Part shown: piece by piece, positions 8,479 through 17,065 of the stretch
How the letters are laid out: every line of letters begins with the position of its first letter
How positions within the stretch are numbered: position 1 is the stretch's first letter
DNA from: Paenibacillus antarcticus
GTDB taxonomy: Bacteria > Bacillota > Bacilli > Paenibacillales > Paenibacillaceae
Length of the DNA stretch: 64,000 bases
NCBI RefSeq assembly: GCF_001637225.1
Contig: NZ_LVJI01000006.1
Span: 62,001 to 126,000 of the forward strand
Direction of reading: 5' to 3'
Translations under genes and position numbers: made by a program
The notes under the pieces: generated by a model
Database searches by the model: none
The model's input: only the letters and a program-made list of their open reading frames with translations
Told to the model about the DNA's origin: nothing

Positions 8479-9411
8479 ATGTGGACTGTGATGGTGGCTA
8501 TAGTTAGTGGTGTTGCCGTACTATTGTTAGGTCTTGTTACTGCGAGTGTTTATTTATACAACGTAGGTATTCTACGTAATAATAAGGATTTCATGAATGT
8601 TGATCCTAACTTGGTGAAAGCATCACATCCTTGGGAGTATGCTAATGATTGGTTGCAGACACAGCCCATGGAGACGATTCATATTCGGTCTGATGATGGT
8701 TTGCAGTTAGCGGGCTATTATGTTCCTTCACTGACGGATTCGAATAAAGTCGTCATTCTTGCACACGGATATTCAGGGCAGGGAAGAGACATGTCGAACT
8801 TCGCCAAAATGTATCAGGATCTAGGATATCACGTACTGATGCCAGATGACAGGGGACATGGTCAGAGCGAAGGACATTACATTGGGTTTGGTTGGCATGA
8901 TCGAAAGGACTACCTGAAATGGATTGATTATATTATTACAAGCCAAGGAAAAGATTCGCAAATTATTCTTCATGGCATCTCTATGGGTGGTTCTACTGTA
9001 TTAATGACAAGTGGCGAACCTTTGCCTGATCAGGTAAAGTGTATTGTTTCTGACTGTGCCTATACTTCGGTTAAAGATATATTGAGCTATCAATTGAAAA
9101 CCATGTACAAATTACCTGCTTTTCCGTTGATTCCATTAACGAGCTTAATATGCAGAATAAAGGCAGGATATTTCTTCGGAGAAGCTTCAGCAGTAACTCA
9201 GGTGAGTCGAGCGAAACTTCCGATTCTATTCATCCATGGTGATGAGGATAAGTTCGTTCCTTATGATATGGTGCACCGTTTATATGAAGCCGCAGGCAGT
9301 GAGAAGGAACTATTATCCGTACCTAATGCCCAGCATGGGAACGCCTATTTCGCAGATAAAGAGGGATATGGTAATAAGTTGACCTCGTTTGTGGGCCGAT
9401 ATGTATTCTAA
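8479..9411 (+). CDS. Membrane-anchored alpha/beta hydrolase
   Basis: A 310-residue protein with one N-terminal hydrophobic helix (about 3-27), probably a signal anchor that places the hydrolase outside the cell. The alpha/beta-hydrolase fold is clear: oxyanion region HGYSGQ, strand motif DDRGHG, nucleophile elbow HGISMGGS, an acid in HGDEDKFVP and a late histidine in AQHGNAY. This gives a complete Ser-Asp-His triad. The substrate is not predictable; close relatives are annotated as YqkD-like or BAAT/acyl-CoA thioester hydrolase-like. I start at the ATG at 8479 (GGGAGAGG just upstream) rather than a TTG at 8341, which would add a poorly conserved 46-residue leader before the anchor. Confidence 0.85.
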   Translation: MWTVMVAIVSGVAVLLLGLVTASVYLYNVGILRNNKDFMNVDPNLVKASHPWEYANDWLQTQPMETIHIRSDDGLQLAGYYVPSLTDSNKVVILAHGYSGQGRDMSNFAKMYQDLGYHVLMPDDRGHGQSEGHYIGFGWHDRKDYLKWIDYIITSQGKDSQIILHGISMGGSTVLMTSGEPLPDQVKCIVSDCAYTSVKDILSYQLKTMYKLPAFPLIPLTSLICRIKAGYFFGEASAVTQVSRAKLPILFIHGDEDKFVPYDMVHRLYEAAGSEKELLSVPNAQHGNAYFADKEGYGNKLTSFVGRYVF

Positions 9412-9414
9412 GTA

Positions 9415-9470
9415 AAAAGAGTGTTCGTGATTCATGACTTTCATCATGAATCACGAACACTCTTTTCTTT
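9415..9470 (+). terminator. Strong intrinsic terminator after the alpha/beta hydrolase gene
   Basis: A perfect 23-bp inverted repeat (9415-9437 with 9444-9466) with a 6-base loop is followed by TCTTT. It starts only 3 bases after the stop codon. Its length is unusual, but the position and T-tail are those of a terminator. Confidence 0.92.
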
Positions 9471-9517
9471 AAAAATGTATTGATATTAAATTAGAACTTA
9501 GGAAGAGGTAATATTTC

Positions 9518-10054
9518 ATGCTTAAATTAGTCTTGCTGAGTTTCAGCATGCTTATCTCCACTGGGGTTAGCATGAATAAACATACACAACCTAAAATTGA
9601 ACAATTAACTAAATACACTAACTTTGAAATCTACGCTCCATCAAATCTGGAAGCGGGTATCCAATATGAAATAAAAGTTCCTTCAGATGTGAGTCAGACG
9701 AAATGTACAGATTTGGTTCTAATCAACTATTTCAACGCCAAGGGATCCTATGTAGTCGGAGTCAGACAACAAAGAAATAACGCCTATATGGCCCAAGAAA
9801 ATATTGAGTTTGATGTGAAAAATAGAACCCAAACAACTAAGAAAGTTATTCGGAAAGTAACGTTAGAACCCCGAGGAGAAGCAGTCTCTGTAGATGGATC
9901 TGAAGGCCGGTATGAAGCTTATCTAGGAACAAATGCATCTGGCGGAATACTGAAATGGGTACAATCAGATACATATATTGAATTAGATACGTCAAGTCTA
10001 TCTAAATCTTCCTTGATAGAAATAGCTGAATCTATGAAAAAAGTGAATAACTAA
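9518..10054 (+). CDS. Secreted protein with DUF4367-like C-terminus
   Basis: A 178-residue protein with a short hydrophobic N-terminus (MLKLVLLSFSMLISTGVS) that looks like a signal peptide or anchor. The body is beta-rich. The end, GILKWVQSDTYIELD followed by SSLIEIAESMK, follows the DUF4367 pattern (a W-x-x-x-x-x-Y-x-L strand and a short helix) seen in extracytoplasmic domains of anti-sigma-like and lipoprotein-type Bacillota proteins. There is no cysteine lipobox. AAGAGG lies 9 bases before the ATG. It ends 2 bases before the convergent ABC exporter gene. Function unknown. Confidence 0.7.
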   Translation: MLKLVLLSFSMLISTGVSMNKHTQPKIEQLTKYTNFEIYAPSNLEAGIQYEIKVPSDVSQTKCTDLVLINYFNAKGSYVVGVRQQRNNAYMAQENIEFDVKNRTQTTKKVIRKVTLEPRGEAVSVDGSEGRYEAYLGTNASGGILKWVQSDTYIELDTSSLSKSSLIEIAESMKKVNN

Positions 10055-10056
10055 CG

Positions 10057-11901
10057 TTACACCACTCTCCGAAACTGACTTGAATATAGTTCGTAATAGA
10101 ACCCTTCCGCAGCAAGAAGCTGCTCATGATTACCTTGTTCGATGATTTGGCCACCATTCATGACTAATATTTTATCGGCATCCTGAATGGTGCTTAATCG
10201 ATGGGCGATCACGAAGCTTGTTCGTCCCTTCATCAAGTTCTTCATGGCTTCTTGGATATGCATCTCTGTCCGCGTGTCTACGCTACTTGTAGCCTCATCT
10301 AGAATGAGAATAGAAGGATTAGCTAGAATTGCTCTGGCGATCGTAAGGAGTTGACGCTGACCGTGACTCAGATTACTTCCTTCGGCTTGCAAGATCATAT
10401 CGTAACCATGAGGTAACCTCGATATGAAACCATCCGCGTTAGCCAGCTTAGCGGCCACTATAATCTCCTCATCCGTAGCATCTAATCGACCGAAGCGAAT
10501 GTTATCACGAATGCTACCAGAGAATACATACGCATCCTGCAGAACCATCCCTACTTCCGTGCGGAGGCTGTTCTTATCCATTTGACGAATGTCTAAACCA
10601 TCAATAGTGATCCGACCTTCTTGGATATCATAAAAGCGGGTTAACAAATTGACTATGGTTGTTTTGCCAGCACCTGTGGGTCCGACAAGCGCGATTTTCT
10701 CACCAGGATTAGCGACGAAGGAAACATTCTGGAGAATGGGAGCATCAGGTCGGTAACTGAAAGAAACGTTATCAAATTGAACCTGGCCACGCATGTCATG
10801 TGAGACAACCCTTCCGTGGACTTCTGTATACTCTGATTCTAATTCCATAATCTCAAATACACGCTCAGCACCAGCGACAGCCGATTGAATCATATTATAT
10901 TGATTCGCAAGCTCAGTAATCGGACGTCCGAACTGTTTGGAATAGTTAAGGAAACTGACGATGATGCCGACGGTAGTTAAATCTTTAAATACCATCCAAC
11001 CCCCAATGGCAGCTATAAGTGCAAAGTTAAAGTTGTTTACAGCGTTCATGACAGGACCTACGAGTCCAGCAACAATCTGAGCTTTCTTGCCCATCGTATT
11101 TAACTGTTCATTAATGGCTTTGAAGCGCTTAATTTCGGTTGCTTCACGTCGATACAGCGTAACTACCTTTTGCCCTTGAATCGTCTCTTCAATGAATCCG
11201 TTCAGTTCTCCAAGATGTTTCTGTTGACCTTTGAAATATTTGCGCGTCAGCGAGGAAATCTGACGAGTAGCCAATAGAATAAGTGGGATCGTGATTAAGC
11301 TGACTAGCGTTAATGAAAGATTCAGGCTTAACATAATGACGAGTGAACCCGATAGGGTGATAAGGCTAGTTAATAATTGAATGACACTCTGATTAAGTGA
11401 ATTGGATACATTCTCGATATCATTGGTCGTTCGACTCATCAGTTCCCCCGTACTATGGGTATCGAAGAACTTTAGAGGTAGGGATTGATACTTCTCGAAG
11501 AGATCGTGTCGAAGTTCAAGCACGGTCCGTTGGGATACACCACTCATCACATAGGACTGCACCCACGATACGATACTTCCTAGAATATAAATACCTAGCA
11601 TCAACAAGCATAGCCATAACAGACCGTTGTAATCTTTAGGTAGGATATATTTATCAATTGCTTTCCCGATGAGGTATGGACCGATAAGAGATATGACTGA
11701 GCTTAGAAAAGTGGAGATATAGACGATGATAAGTCCCGTTCGTTGACGTCTCAAATAGGTCCATAGTTTGGCAATCGTAGCGGCTGTATTCTTGGGCCGC
11801 ACTTTCGGGATAGGTCCTGGTCCTCTACCGCCACCCATACCCATGGTTGGTCCCAATGGTTTAAAGGAATGATTAGAGCTTTGCTTAGCTGATTCTGACA
11901 T
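10057..11901 (-). CDS. Heterodimeric multidrug ABC exporter, second subunit
   Basis: A 614-residue fused permease/ATPase. A glycine/proline-rich cytosolic leader (MGMGGGRGPGPIPKVRPKN) precedes six membrane helices (about 55-345). The ATPase has Walker A GPTGAGKTT, Q-loop, signature LSHGQRQLLTIARAIL (H replaces the second G) and Walker B SILILDEATSSVD with an intact catalytic Glu. I start at 11901, where AAGGAGG lies 9 bases upstream; a longer frame would run deep into the upstream gene. It overlaps that gene by 17 bases. The pair resembles the BmrCD/LmrCD/EfrAB type of drug exporter. A second such pair, at 43229-46824, is a paralogue. Confidence 0.88.
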   Translation of the reverse strand: MSESAKQSSNHSFKPLGPTMGMGGGRGPGPIPKVRPKNTAATIAKLWTYLRRQRTGLIIVYISTFLSSVISLIGPYLIGKAIDKYILPKDYNGLLWLCLLMLGIYILGSIVSWVQSYVMSGVSQRTVLELRHDLFEKYQSLPLKFFDTHSTGELMSRTTNDIENVSNSLNQSVIQLLTSLITLSGSLVIMLSLNLSLTLVSLITIPLILLATRQISSLTRKYFKGQQKHLGELNGFIEETIQGQKVVTLYRREATEIKRFKAINEQLNTMGKKAQIVAGLVGPVMNAVNNFNFALIAAIGGWMVFKDLTTVGIIVSFLNYSKQFGRPITELANQYNMIQSAVAGAERVFEIMELESEYTEVHGRVVSHDMRGQVQFDNVSFSYRPDAPILQNVSFVANPGEKIALVGPTGAGKTTIVNLLTRFYDIQEGRITIDGLDIRQMDKNSLRTEVGMVLQDAYVFSGSIRDNIRFGRLDATDEEIIVAAKLANADGFISRLPHGYDMILQAEGSNLSHGQRQLLTIARAILANPSILILDEATSSVDTRTEMHIQEAMKNLMKGRTSFVIAHRLSTIQDADKILVMNGGQIIEQGNHEQLLAAEGFYYELYSSQFRRVV

Positions 11902-13642
11902 GCTCTTGTTCCTCCTTCCGTTGGGATCGGTAGATATCTTGATAGATGGCGCTGCTGTGAATGAGTTCTTCATGGGTTCCTTCAGCTGCAATCGTACCGT
12001 TGTCACCCAGGACTATAATCTGATCTGCATCGATGATTGAGGAGATCCGTTGGGCAATAATAATGGTAGTCGTATGGTTCATCAGCTCTTTAAGCGCTTT
12101 CTGTATACGAGACTCAGTTCCTAAGTCTACAGCGCTAGTGCTGTCGTCGAGAATTAATATGGCAGGACGCACGAGTAGTGCTCTGGCTATCGAGATACGT
12201 TGTTTCTGGCCACCGGATAGATTGACGCCTTTTTGACCAAGAATGGTGTTATACCCATCAGGCATACGCATGATGAAATCATGTGCTTCCGCGGCCTTGG
12301 CATAAGCTTCAATCTCGTCTTGTCCGGCATCATTTTTGCCGAAACGAATGTTGTCTCGAATTGATCCTGTGAACAGAATGGATTGCTGTAGAGCCATCCC
12401 AATCTTACCCCTTAAATCATCCAAGGGAATGTCTTTAACGTCGGTCCCATCAATCAGCACACTGCCGCTCGTTGTATCATATAAGCGGGGAATGAGACTG
12501 ATGAGTGTTGACTTGCCCGAACCTGTTGCGCCAAGAATGGCGAGTGTCTGACCGGGTTCTGCTTGGAAAGATATATCTTGAAGAACTAAGTCTGTCTGAG
12601 CAGTGTCATAGGCAAAAGATACGTTCTTAAACTGGATATGACCGGAATGAATGATAGCATTGGTGCCGTTCTTTTGTGCGTATGAAGGATCTGTAATTTC
12701 GGACAGGGTATCCAGCACTTCGTTAATGCGCTCTGAGGATACTTTGGCACGAGAGACGAAAGGAAGCATGTTGCTAATCATGAGCATAGAGAATAATAAC
12801 TGAGTGACATAGTTAATGAAGGCGATGAGCTCTCCTGTAGATAGGGAACCACCTCTGGTAAGTCCTCCGCCATACCACAATACGGCAACCACGCTTGTAT
12901 TTAGAATAAGCGTCATGATCGGCATATTTATAGCGATCAATCGTGCAGCTTTAATAGCAGTATGCGTATATTCCTCATTTGCTTTACCAAACCGTTTGCG
13001 TTCATAGTTGGCCCTGACGAATGCTTTTACAACTCGAATTCCAGATAAATTCTCCTGAAGCACGTTATTCACGGCATCCAGTTTAGACTGGACTTTGGAG
13101 AACAGCGGGAAGGACTTACGAATAAGAACGACTAATAAGATAAATAACAACGGAGTGGCTATCGCTAGAACGAGCGTTAATTTCGGACTAATCGATATCG
13201 CCATGATAAAGCTTCCGACAAACAGGAGTGGGGAACGAATAAATCCGCGCATAATCATCTGTACAAATGATTGTATTTGCATGACATCATTGGTTAGTCG
13301 GGTAATGAGCGAACCGGTCTTTATTTGATCTAGATTGCGGAAGGAGAAAGTCTGAACTTTCTCAAATAGGTCATTGCGCAAGTCCCGTCCGAAGTTCTGA
13401 GAGGCAATACTTGAGAAGACGGTACAACCCACACCTCCGACTGCACCAATGAGTGCTACACCAAGCATCATGAGCCCAGTCTTCTGGATATGAGCTAGGT
13501 CGCCCGTCATAATGCCGTCATTAATGATACTTGCCATCATGATGGGTTGTAATAAATCCATCCATACCTCAAGAACCATGCACAGAGGGCCTAATATACT
13601 TGATATCCAGTATGGTTTTAAATACGATTTTAACTTCCACAT
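11885..13642 (-). CDS. Heterodimeric multidrug ABC exporter, first subunit
   Basis: A 585-residue fused permease/ATPase. Six hydrophobic segments fill about 15-310. The ATPase shows Walker A GATGSGKST, signature LSGGQKQRISIARALL and Walker B AILILDDSTSAVD, in which the catalytic Glu is Asp. This degenerate site is the hallmark of the first subunit of heterodimeric exporters, complementing the intact Glu of the partner. GAGGT lies 10 bases before the ATG. It follows the 167-residue gene at 13654-14157 by 11 bases, so the three form one operon, probably under the paired dyads at 14187-14228. Confidence 0.88.
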   Translation of the reverse strand: MWKLKSYLKPYWISSILGPLCMVLEVWMDLLQPIMMASIINDGIMTGDLAHIQKTGLMMLGVALIGAVGGVGCTVFSSIASQNFGRDLRNDLFEKVQTFSFRNLDQIKTGSLITRLTNDVMQIQSFVQMIMRGFIRSPLLFVGSFIMAISISPKLTLVLAIATPLLFILLVVLIRKSFPLFSKVQSKLDAVNNVLQENLSGIRVVKAFVRANYERKRFGKANEEYTHTAIKAARLIAINMPIMTLILNTSVVAVLWYGGGLTRGGSLSTGELIAFINYVTQLLFSMLMISNMLPFVSRAKVSSERINEVLDTLSEITDPSYAQKNGTNAIIHSGHIQFKNVSFAYDTAQTDLVLQDISFQAEPGQTLAILGATGSGKSTLISLIPRLYDTTSGSVLIDGTDVKDIPLDDLRGKIGMALQQSILFTGSIRDNIRFGKNDAGQDEIEAYAKAAEAHDFIMRMPDGYNTILGQKGVNLSGGQKQRISIARALLVRPAILILDDSTSAVDLGTESRIQKALKELMNHTTTIIIAQRISSIIDADQIIVLGDNGTIAAEGTHEELIHSSAIYQDIYRSQRKEEQEHVRIS

Positions 13643-13653
13643 AAAGGGCTACC

Positions 13654-14157
13654 TCACGGATTCGTAGGATTATCGGATTCATTCTCCTGTATTTCAAATA
13701 AATGAGTGAACTGTTGAATGATATCATCCACTGCTTTTAATTCTCCACTAATAACTTGTTCGATCGACTTGAATTCAGGCTGTTCTAGTTGTTGCATTAA
13801 GGTTGAACGTTTTACTTGTAATTGCTTGAGGAAAATTAGGATGCGACCGCGGCGAAAGGTCTTCGCGCCATGCATATTCTTGTCATCTCGATGAGTGGAA
13901 CGTTGTGCTGAGGAGTCCTCTGTATTCATATGATCCAATTTCTTGCGCTTTCGATCTATAAGTTCACCGGAATCTTTGCGGTGATCGCGGTCACTATGAT
14001 GCCGACCATGAAGTCTTCCACGTTCGCCAGAGTTCGAACTTCTTTCTGTGGCGGCTCGATCTAGGCTACTGACTTCTCTTCGTTTGCTTAATCCATGAGT
14101 TGGAGATCCTTGTTCCCTCTCGGATAATCCATCACGTGCAGTTATACGGCGTCGCAT
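13654..14157 (-). CDS. Arg/His-rich protein of unknown function heading an ABC exporter operon
   Basis: A 167-residue protein in two parts. Residues 1-100 are low-complexity, rich in Arg, His, Asp and Ser, and probably disordered. Residues about 100-160 look like a compact helical domain: TFRRGRILIFLKQLQVKR, then QPEFKSIEQVISGELKAVDD and a final FTHLFEI helix. I recall similar tails in hypothetical proteins next to Paenibacillus ABC exporters but cannot name the family. No helix-turn-helix is obvious. The ATG at 14157 has AAGGAG 8 bases upstream; a GTG at 14166 overlaps that site. Being first in the operon behind a double operator, it may be a regulator or accessory of the exporter. That is inference. 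Confidence 0.7.
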   Translation of the reverse strand: MRRRITARDGLSEREQGSPTHGLSKRREVSSLDRAATERSSNSGERGRLHGRHHSDRDHRKDSGELIDRKRKKLDHMNTEDSSAQRSTHRDDKNMHGAKTFRRGRILIFLKQLQVKRSTLMQQLEQPEFKSIEQVISGELKAVDDIIQQFTHLFEIQENESDNPTNP

Positions 14158-14186
14158 ATTCAACACTCCTTATTTTCGTATCATTC

Positions 14187-14228
14187 GTATACATTTGTAT
14201 ACGTTTCTTTATGTATACAAATGTATAC
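14187..14228 (-). promoter_or_regulatory. Paired 16-bp dyad operator upstream of the exporter operon
   Basis: GTATACATTTGTATAC (14187-14202) and GTATACAAATGTATAC (14213-14228) are exact reverse complements, and each is itself a dyad with GTATAC arms around a 4-base core. Their centres are 26 bp apart. They sit 30-71 bases before the start of the 167-residue gene, where an operator would overlap the promoter or the 5' end of the message. The GTATAC arms recall operators of PadR or YtrA-type GntR repressors, but no such gene is adjacent. Confidence 0.75.
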
Positions 14229-14406
14229 CTCTAAAGAAGTGATGTCAATAACATAGTCTAAAGATATGAATTTATATGTTCAAACCTATATCTACTAGCC
14301 GGAGAAATTGGGTATGTGTGAAAGAGTAGATGTTAAGAAGGTATCTTAATGCGTTATAGAGAAGAAGGTGTTAGGCAAGTATTTTGTTTAACCGGAGGTC
14401 ATGATT

Positions 14407-15447
14407 ATGATGAAGAAACCCACAAGACTAAGGGTGGGATCGAAGATTGCAATCATATCCCCATCCAGTGGCGTACCCTATGTATTTCCGGGTATCTATG
14501 AGCTAGGATTACAGAATCTCCAAGATATGTTGGGATTTGAAATTATTGAAATGCCTACAGCGAGAATGTCTCCCGATGAGTTATATAGGAATCCGAAGCA
14601 ACGAGCAGAGGACATCAATGAATGTTTCAAGAATGATCAGATCGATGGAATCATTACATCCATTGGTGGTTACGAATCGGTTAGAATTTTACCGTACCTA
14701 GATACTGAGATCATTAAGAATAACCCTAAATTCATCATGGGTTTTTCGGATGCGACGACCTTTTTGACATATTTCAATGTGTTGGGAATGGTGACCTTTT
14801 ACGGACCCTCTGTAATGGCAGGGCTTGCGCAGTTACAACACTTACCTGATGCTACTACACAACATTTGAAGTCGATTTTGTTAGAAGATCATTATCCATA
14901 TACATATAGACCTTTCGAGAGATGGACAAATGGTTATCAAGATTGGGGTAATTCGGATACGTTGGGACAATGTAGAGAATTTCATCATAATGAAGCGGGA
15001 TGGACCTTTATTCAAGGAGATACAATAGAAGTGGGTTATGCATGGGGCGGCTGTATTGAAGTGCTAGAGTTCATGAAGTCAACAGTGTATTGGCCGAGCG
15101 AATCTTTCTGGAATGATAAAATACTATTCTTCGAAACGTCAGAAGAGAAGCCTACGCCGGGACAAGTAGGATATATGCTTCGCAATTACGGTATGCAGGG
15201 CATATTCCAGCAGATTAAGGGGGTAATGTTTGGTAGAGCCCAAGATTACTCGAATGAAGAGAAGCAAGAGCTGAATCAAATGCTATTAAGCGTCATCAGG
15301 GACGAATTCGGAGCTAGTAAGATTCCGATTGTTATCGGTGTAGACTTCGGACATACAGATCCCAAATTAATCATCCCCTTAGGTGGATTAGTGCAGCTAA
15401 ATCCAGTAACAGGAGAAATCGTTCTTCTGGAAAGTCCATTTGCCTAA
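14407..15447 (+). CDS. S66-family serine peptidase (LD-carboxypeptidase / MccF-like)
   Basis: About 346 residues. The S66 family cleaves L,D-peptide bonds of peptidoglycan precursors (LdcA) or inactivates microcin C-like nucleotide peptides (MccF). The triad is visible: the nucleophile Ser in GFSDATTFL, the Glu in ILFFETSEE, and the His in GVDFGHTDPK. There is no signal peptide, which fits cytosolic recycling or detoxification. The long segment around 150-200 and the length are closer to MccF-like members than to short LdcA. GGAGG lies 8 bases before the ATG at 14407; an ATG at 14401 is too close to the site. Confidence 0.85.
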   Translation: MMKKPTRLRVGSKIAIISPSSGVPYVFPGIYELGLQNLQDMLGFEIIEMPTARMSPDELYRNPKQRAEDINECFKNDQIDGIITSIGGYESVRILPYLDTEIIKNNPKFIMGFSDATTFLTYFNVLGMVTFYGPSVMAGLAQLQHLPDATTQHLKSILLEDHYPYTYRPFERWTNGYQDWGNSDTLGQCREFHHNEAGWTFIQGDTIEVGYAWGGCIEVLEFMKSTVYWPSESFWNDKILFFETSEEKPTPGQVGYMLRNYGMQGIFQQIKGVMFGRAQDYSNEEKQELNQMLLSVIRDEFGASKIPIVIGVDFGHTDPKLIIPLGGLVQLNPVTGEIVLLESPFA

Positions 15448-15473
15448 AGGGTAAACCAGAAATAAGTGAAGCT

Positions 15474-15501
15474 AGAGTACGCCATAGGCGTACTCTTTTT
15501 C
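15474..15501 (+). terminator. Intrinsic terminator after the S66 peptidase gene
   Basis: AGAGTACGCC and GGCGTACTCT form a perfect 10-bp stem with an ATA loop, followed by TTTTT. The same hairpin lies just beyond the end of the convergent MocR gene and may serve it too. Confidence 0.88.
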
Positions 15502-15507
15502 ATTCTA

Positions 15508-16947
15508 TTAATTTGATCCTATGTCTGTCGTGAATACGTGTGTCCATGCCTTTTTCAATCGTTGAATACCTCGTTCCATATCGCATACATTAATCCCTCC
15601 GAAACCCATATAGATTCTAGGGAGTGAGTTACTTGAATCTAATCCCGCATACTGTGAACCGTATACCCGAACGCCTTCGGATATAGCTAGTTCTATTAAC
15701 TGTGTTGCACTGTAGGCCGTGTTGACGGTTAATTCAATGTGAAGTCCAGCGTGATCGCCTTGGACGTGGACATCATCTAAGAAGTGTATTGCGAGTAACT
15801 GTGTTAGAGAGGCATGTTTCTTACGATAGACATGACGAATCCGTCGGATATGACGATACCAATGACCACGTTCAATGAATAGGCTCATGGCTAATTGGTC
15901 AATACGCGATGGGCTGGAGAGGATGTGTTCCATCGTTTGCAACTTCTCCAATAAAGGGAGAGGGAGAACCATATAGTTCATACGTAACGCAGGTGTAAAT
16001 GCTTTGGAGAATGTACCCATGTAAATCACGACGCCCTTGTGATCAAGCCCTTGAAGTGAAGGGATTGTTCTGCCCGTATAGCGGAATTCACCATCGTAAT
16101 CGTCTTCAATAATGTACGCGTGATGGTGATAGGCAAATTGAAGCAACTCCACTCGGGTATTGTAGGGCAATGGATGACCTGTTGGACGCTGGGAGGGTGT
16201 AACATAGACAGCCTGGATATTCTGATCTTCTAATTGGGCAATCGAGAGTTGATGATCATGAAGTGGGACGGGCACGATATTCCAACCATGCTGAGTAAAG
16301 AGATCTCCAACCTGAGCAATGCCATCTTGTTCGAAGGTAACATTCATAGGCAAAGATAAGAGTTGCGTGAGAATATGAACACTATAGGAGATACCTGATC
16401 CGATTACAATTTGATCAGGAGAGCACGATACGCCTCGAGAATTTTTTAAATAGTGGGTGAGTTGGACGCGTAAATCGTATTCGCCCTTAGGGTCGCCATA
16501 TTGATGAATAGTGCAATCACTTAGGGAAAGCGCATCAGTCAAGACAGATCTCCAAGTGGATAGCGGGAAAGAATGGCCATCTACCGCCAATAGATCGAAA
16601 TCGATTATGCTACTTGTTGATGATGGAGCGGGTGTATTAGCTATCGGTGGGCAGTGTACTAGCGTGGTGCTGTTACGATCTCTAAGGTCTATGGCCTGAA
16701 TGGAATGCGGATTGACGACATAGAGACCTGAGCGGGGTTTGCTGAGAACGTAACCTTCTTCTAGCAGTAGGTGATAGGCGGATTCAATGGTTGTTTTGCT
16801 AAGAGAAGACTGTTGACGAAGAGAACGGATAGAGGGTAACTTCGTACCATCTGTGATTTCGTTGTTTTGAATAAGTGCTCGAATATATCTATATAACTGC
16901 ATATATAACGGACCTTGTCCATCTTGCGGTAGCATAATATCGAACAT
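15508..16947 (-). CDS. MocR-type regulator (GntR winged helix fused to fold-I aminotransferase)
   Basis: A 479-residue fusion. Residues 1-80 form a GntR winged helix (LPSIRSLRQQSSLSKTTIESAYHLL). After a linker, about 115-475 is an aminotransferase-like PLP domain with the Asp in IEDDYDGEFRY and the PLP lysine in GTFSKAF. MocR proteins use bound PLP to sense an amine or vitamin and typically control a divergent or neighbouring gene. No pdxST, GABA or taurine genes are nearby, so the effector is unknown. It diverges from the dinB/Rid pair; repeats in the shared intergenic region (16961-17015) are candidate binding sites. GAGG lies just before the ATG. Confidence 0.9.
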   Translation of the reverse strand: MFDIMLPQDGQGPLYMQLYRYIRALIQNNEITDGTKLPSIRSLRQQSSLSKTTIESAYHLLLEEGYVLSKPRSGLYVVNPHSIQAIDLRDRNSTTLVHCPPIANTPAPSSTSSIIDFDLLAVDGHSFPLSTWRSVLTDALSLSDCTIHQYGDPKGEYDLRVQLTHYLKNSRGVSCSPDQIVIGSGISYSVHILTQLLSLPMNVTFEQDGIAQVGDLFTQHGWNIVPVPLHDHQLSIAQLEDQNIQAVYVTPSQRPTGHPLPYNTRVELLQFAYHHHAYIIEDDYDGEFRYTGRTIPSLQGLDHKGVVIYMGTFSKAFTPALRMNYMVLPLPLLEKLQTMEHILSSPSRIDQLAMSLFIERGHWYRHIRRIRHVYRKKHASLTQLLAIHFLDDVHVQGDHAGLHIELTVNTAYSATQLIELAISEGVRVYGSQYAGLDSSNSLPRIYMGFGGINVCDMERGIQRLKKAWTHVFTTDIGSN

Positions 16948-16960
16948 GACAGCCTCAATC

Positions 16961-17015
16961 TGACCTCTATTATATTTGGATAACTGCTACTTTTTAGGAG
17001 GTCAAATCTATTATA
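16961..17015. promoter_or_regulatory. Direct and inverted repeats between the MocR gene and dinB
   Basis: TCTATTATA occurs at 16966-16974 and again at 17007-17015, 41 bp apart (about four helical turns). TGACCTC (16961-16967) and GAGGTCA (16998-17004) form an inverted pair. MocR proteins often bind spaced direct repeats, so these may be its operator sites. This is inference from position and spacing. Confidence 0.45.
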
Positions 17016-17065
17016 GACTAGGCATAAGAAGTGCATCAACTTTCTTGTTAGAAAGAAGGAATTCT

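Noticed and set aside
9415-9466. Long perfect inverted repeat as a mobile-element end
   Set aside because: It lies 3 bases after a stop codon, has a 6-base loop and a T-tail, and no transposase is near; it is an intrinsic terminator.
16976-17065. Extended DinB start at a TTG
   Set aside because: No ribosome site; the segment lies in the regulatory region and the ATG at 17066 has AAGGA.
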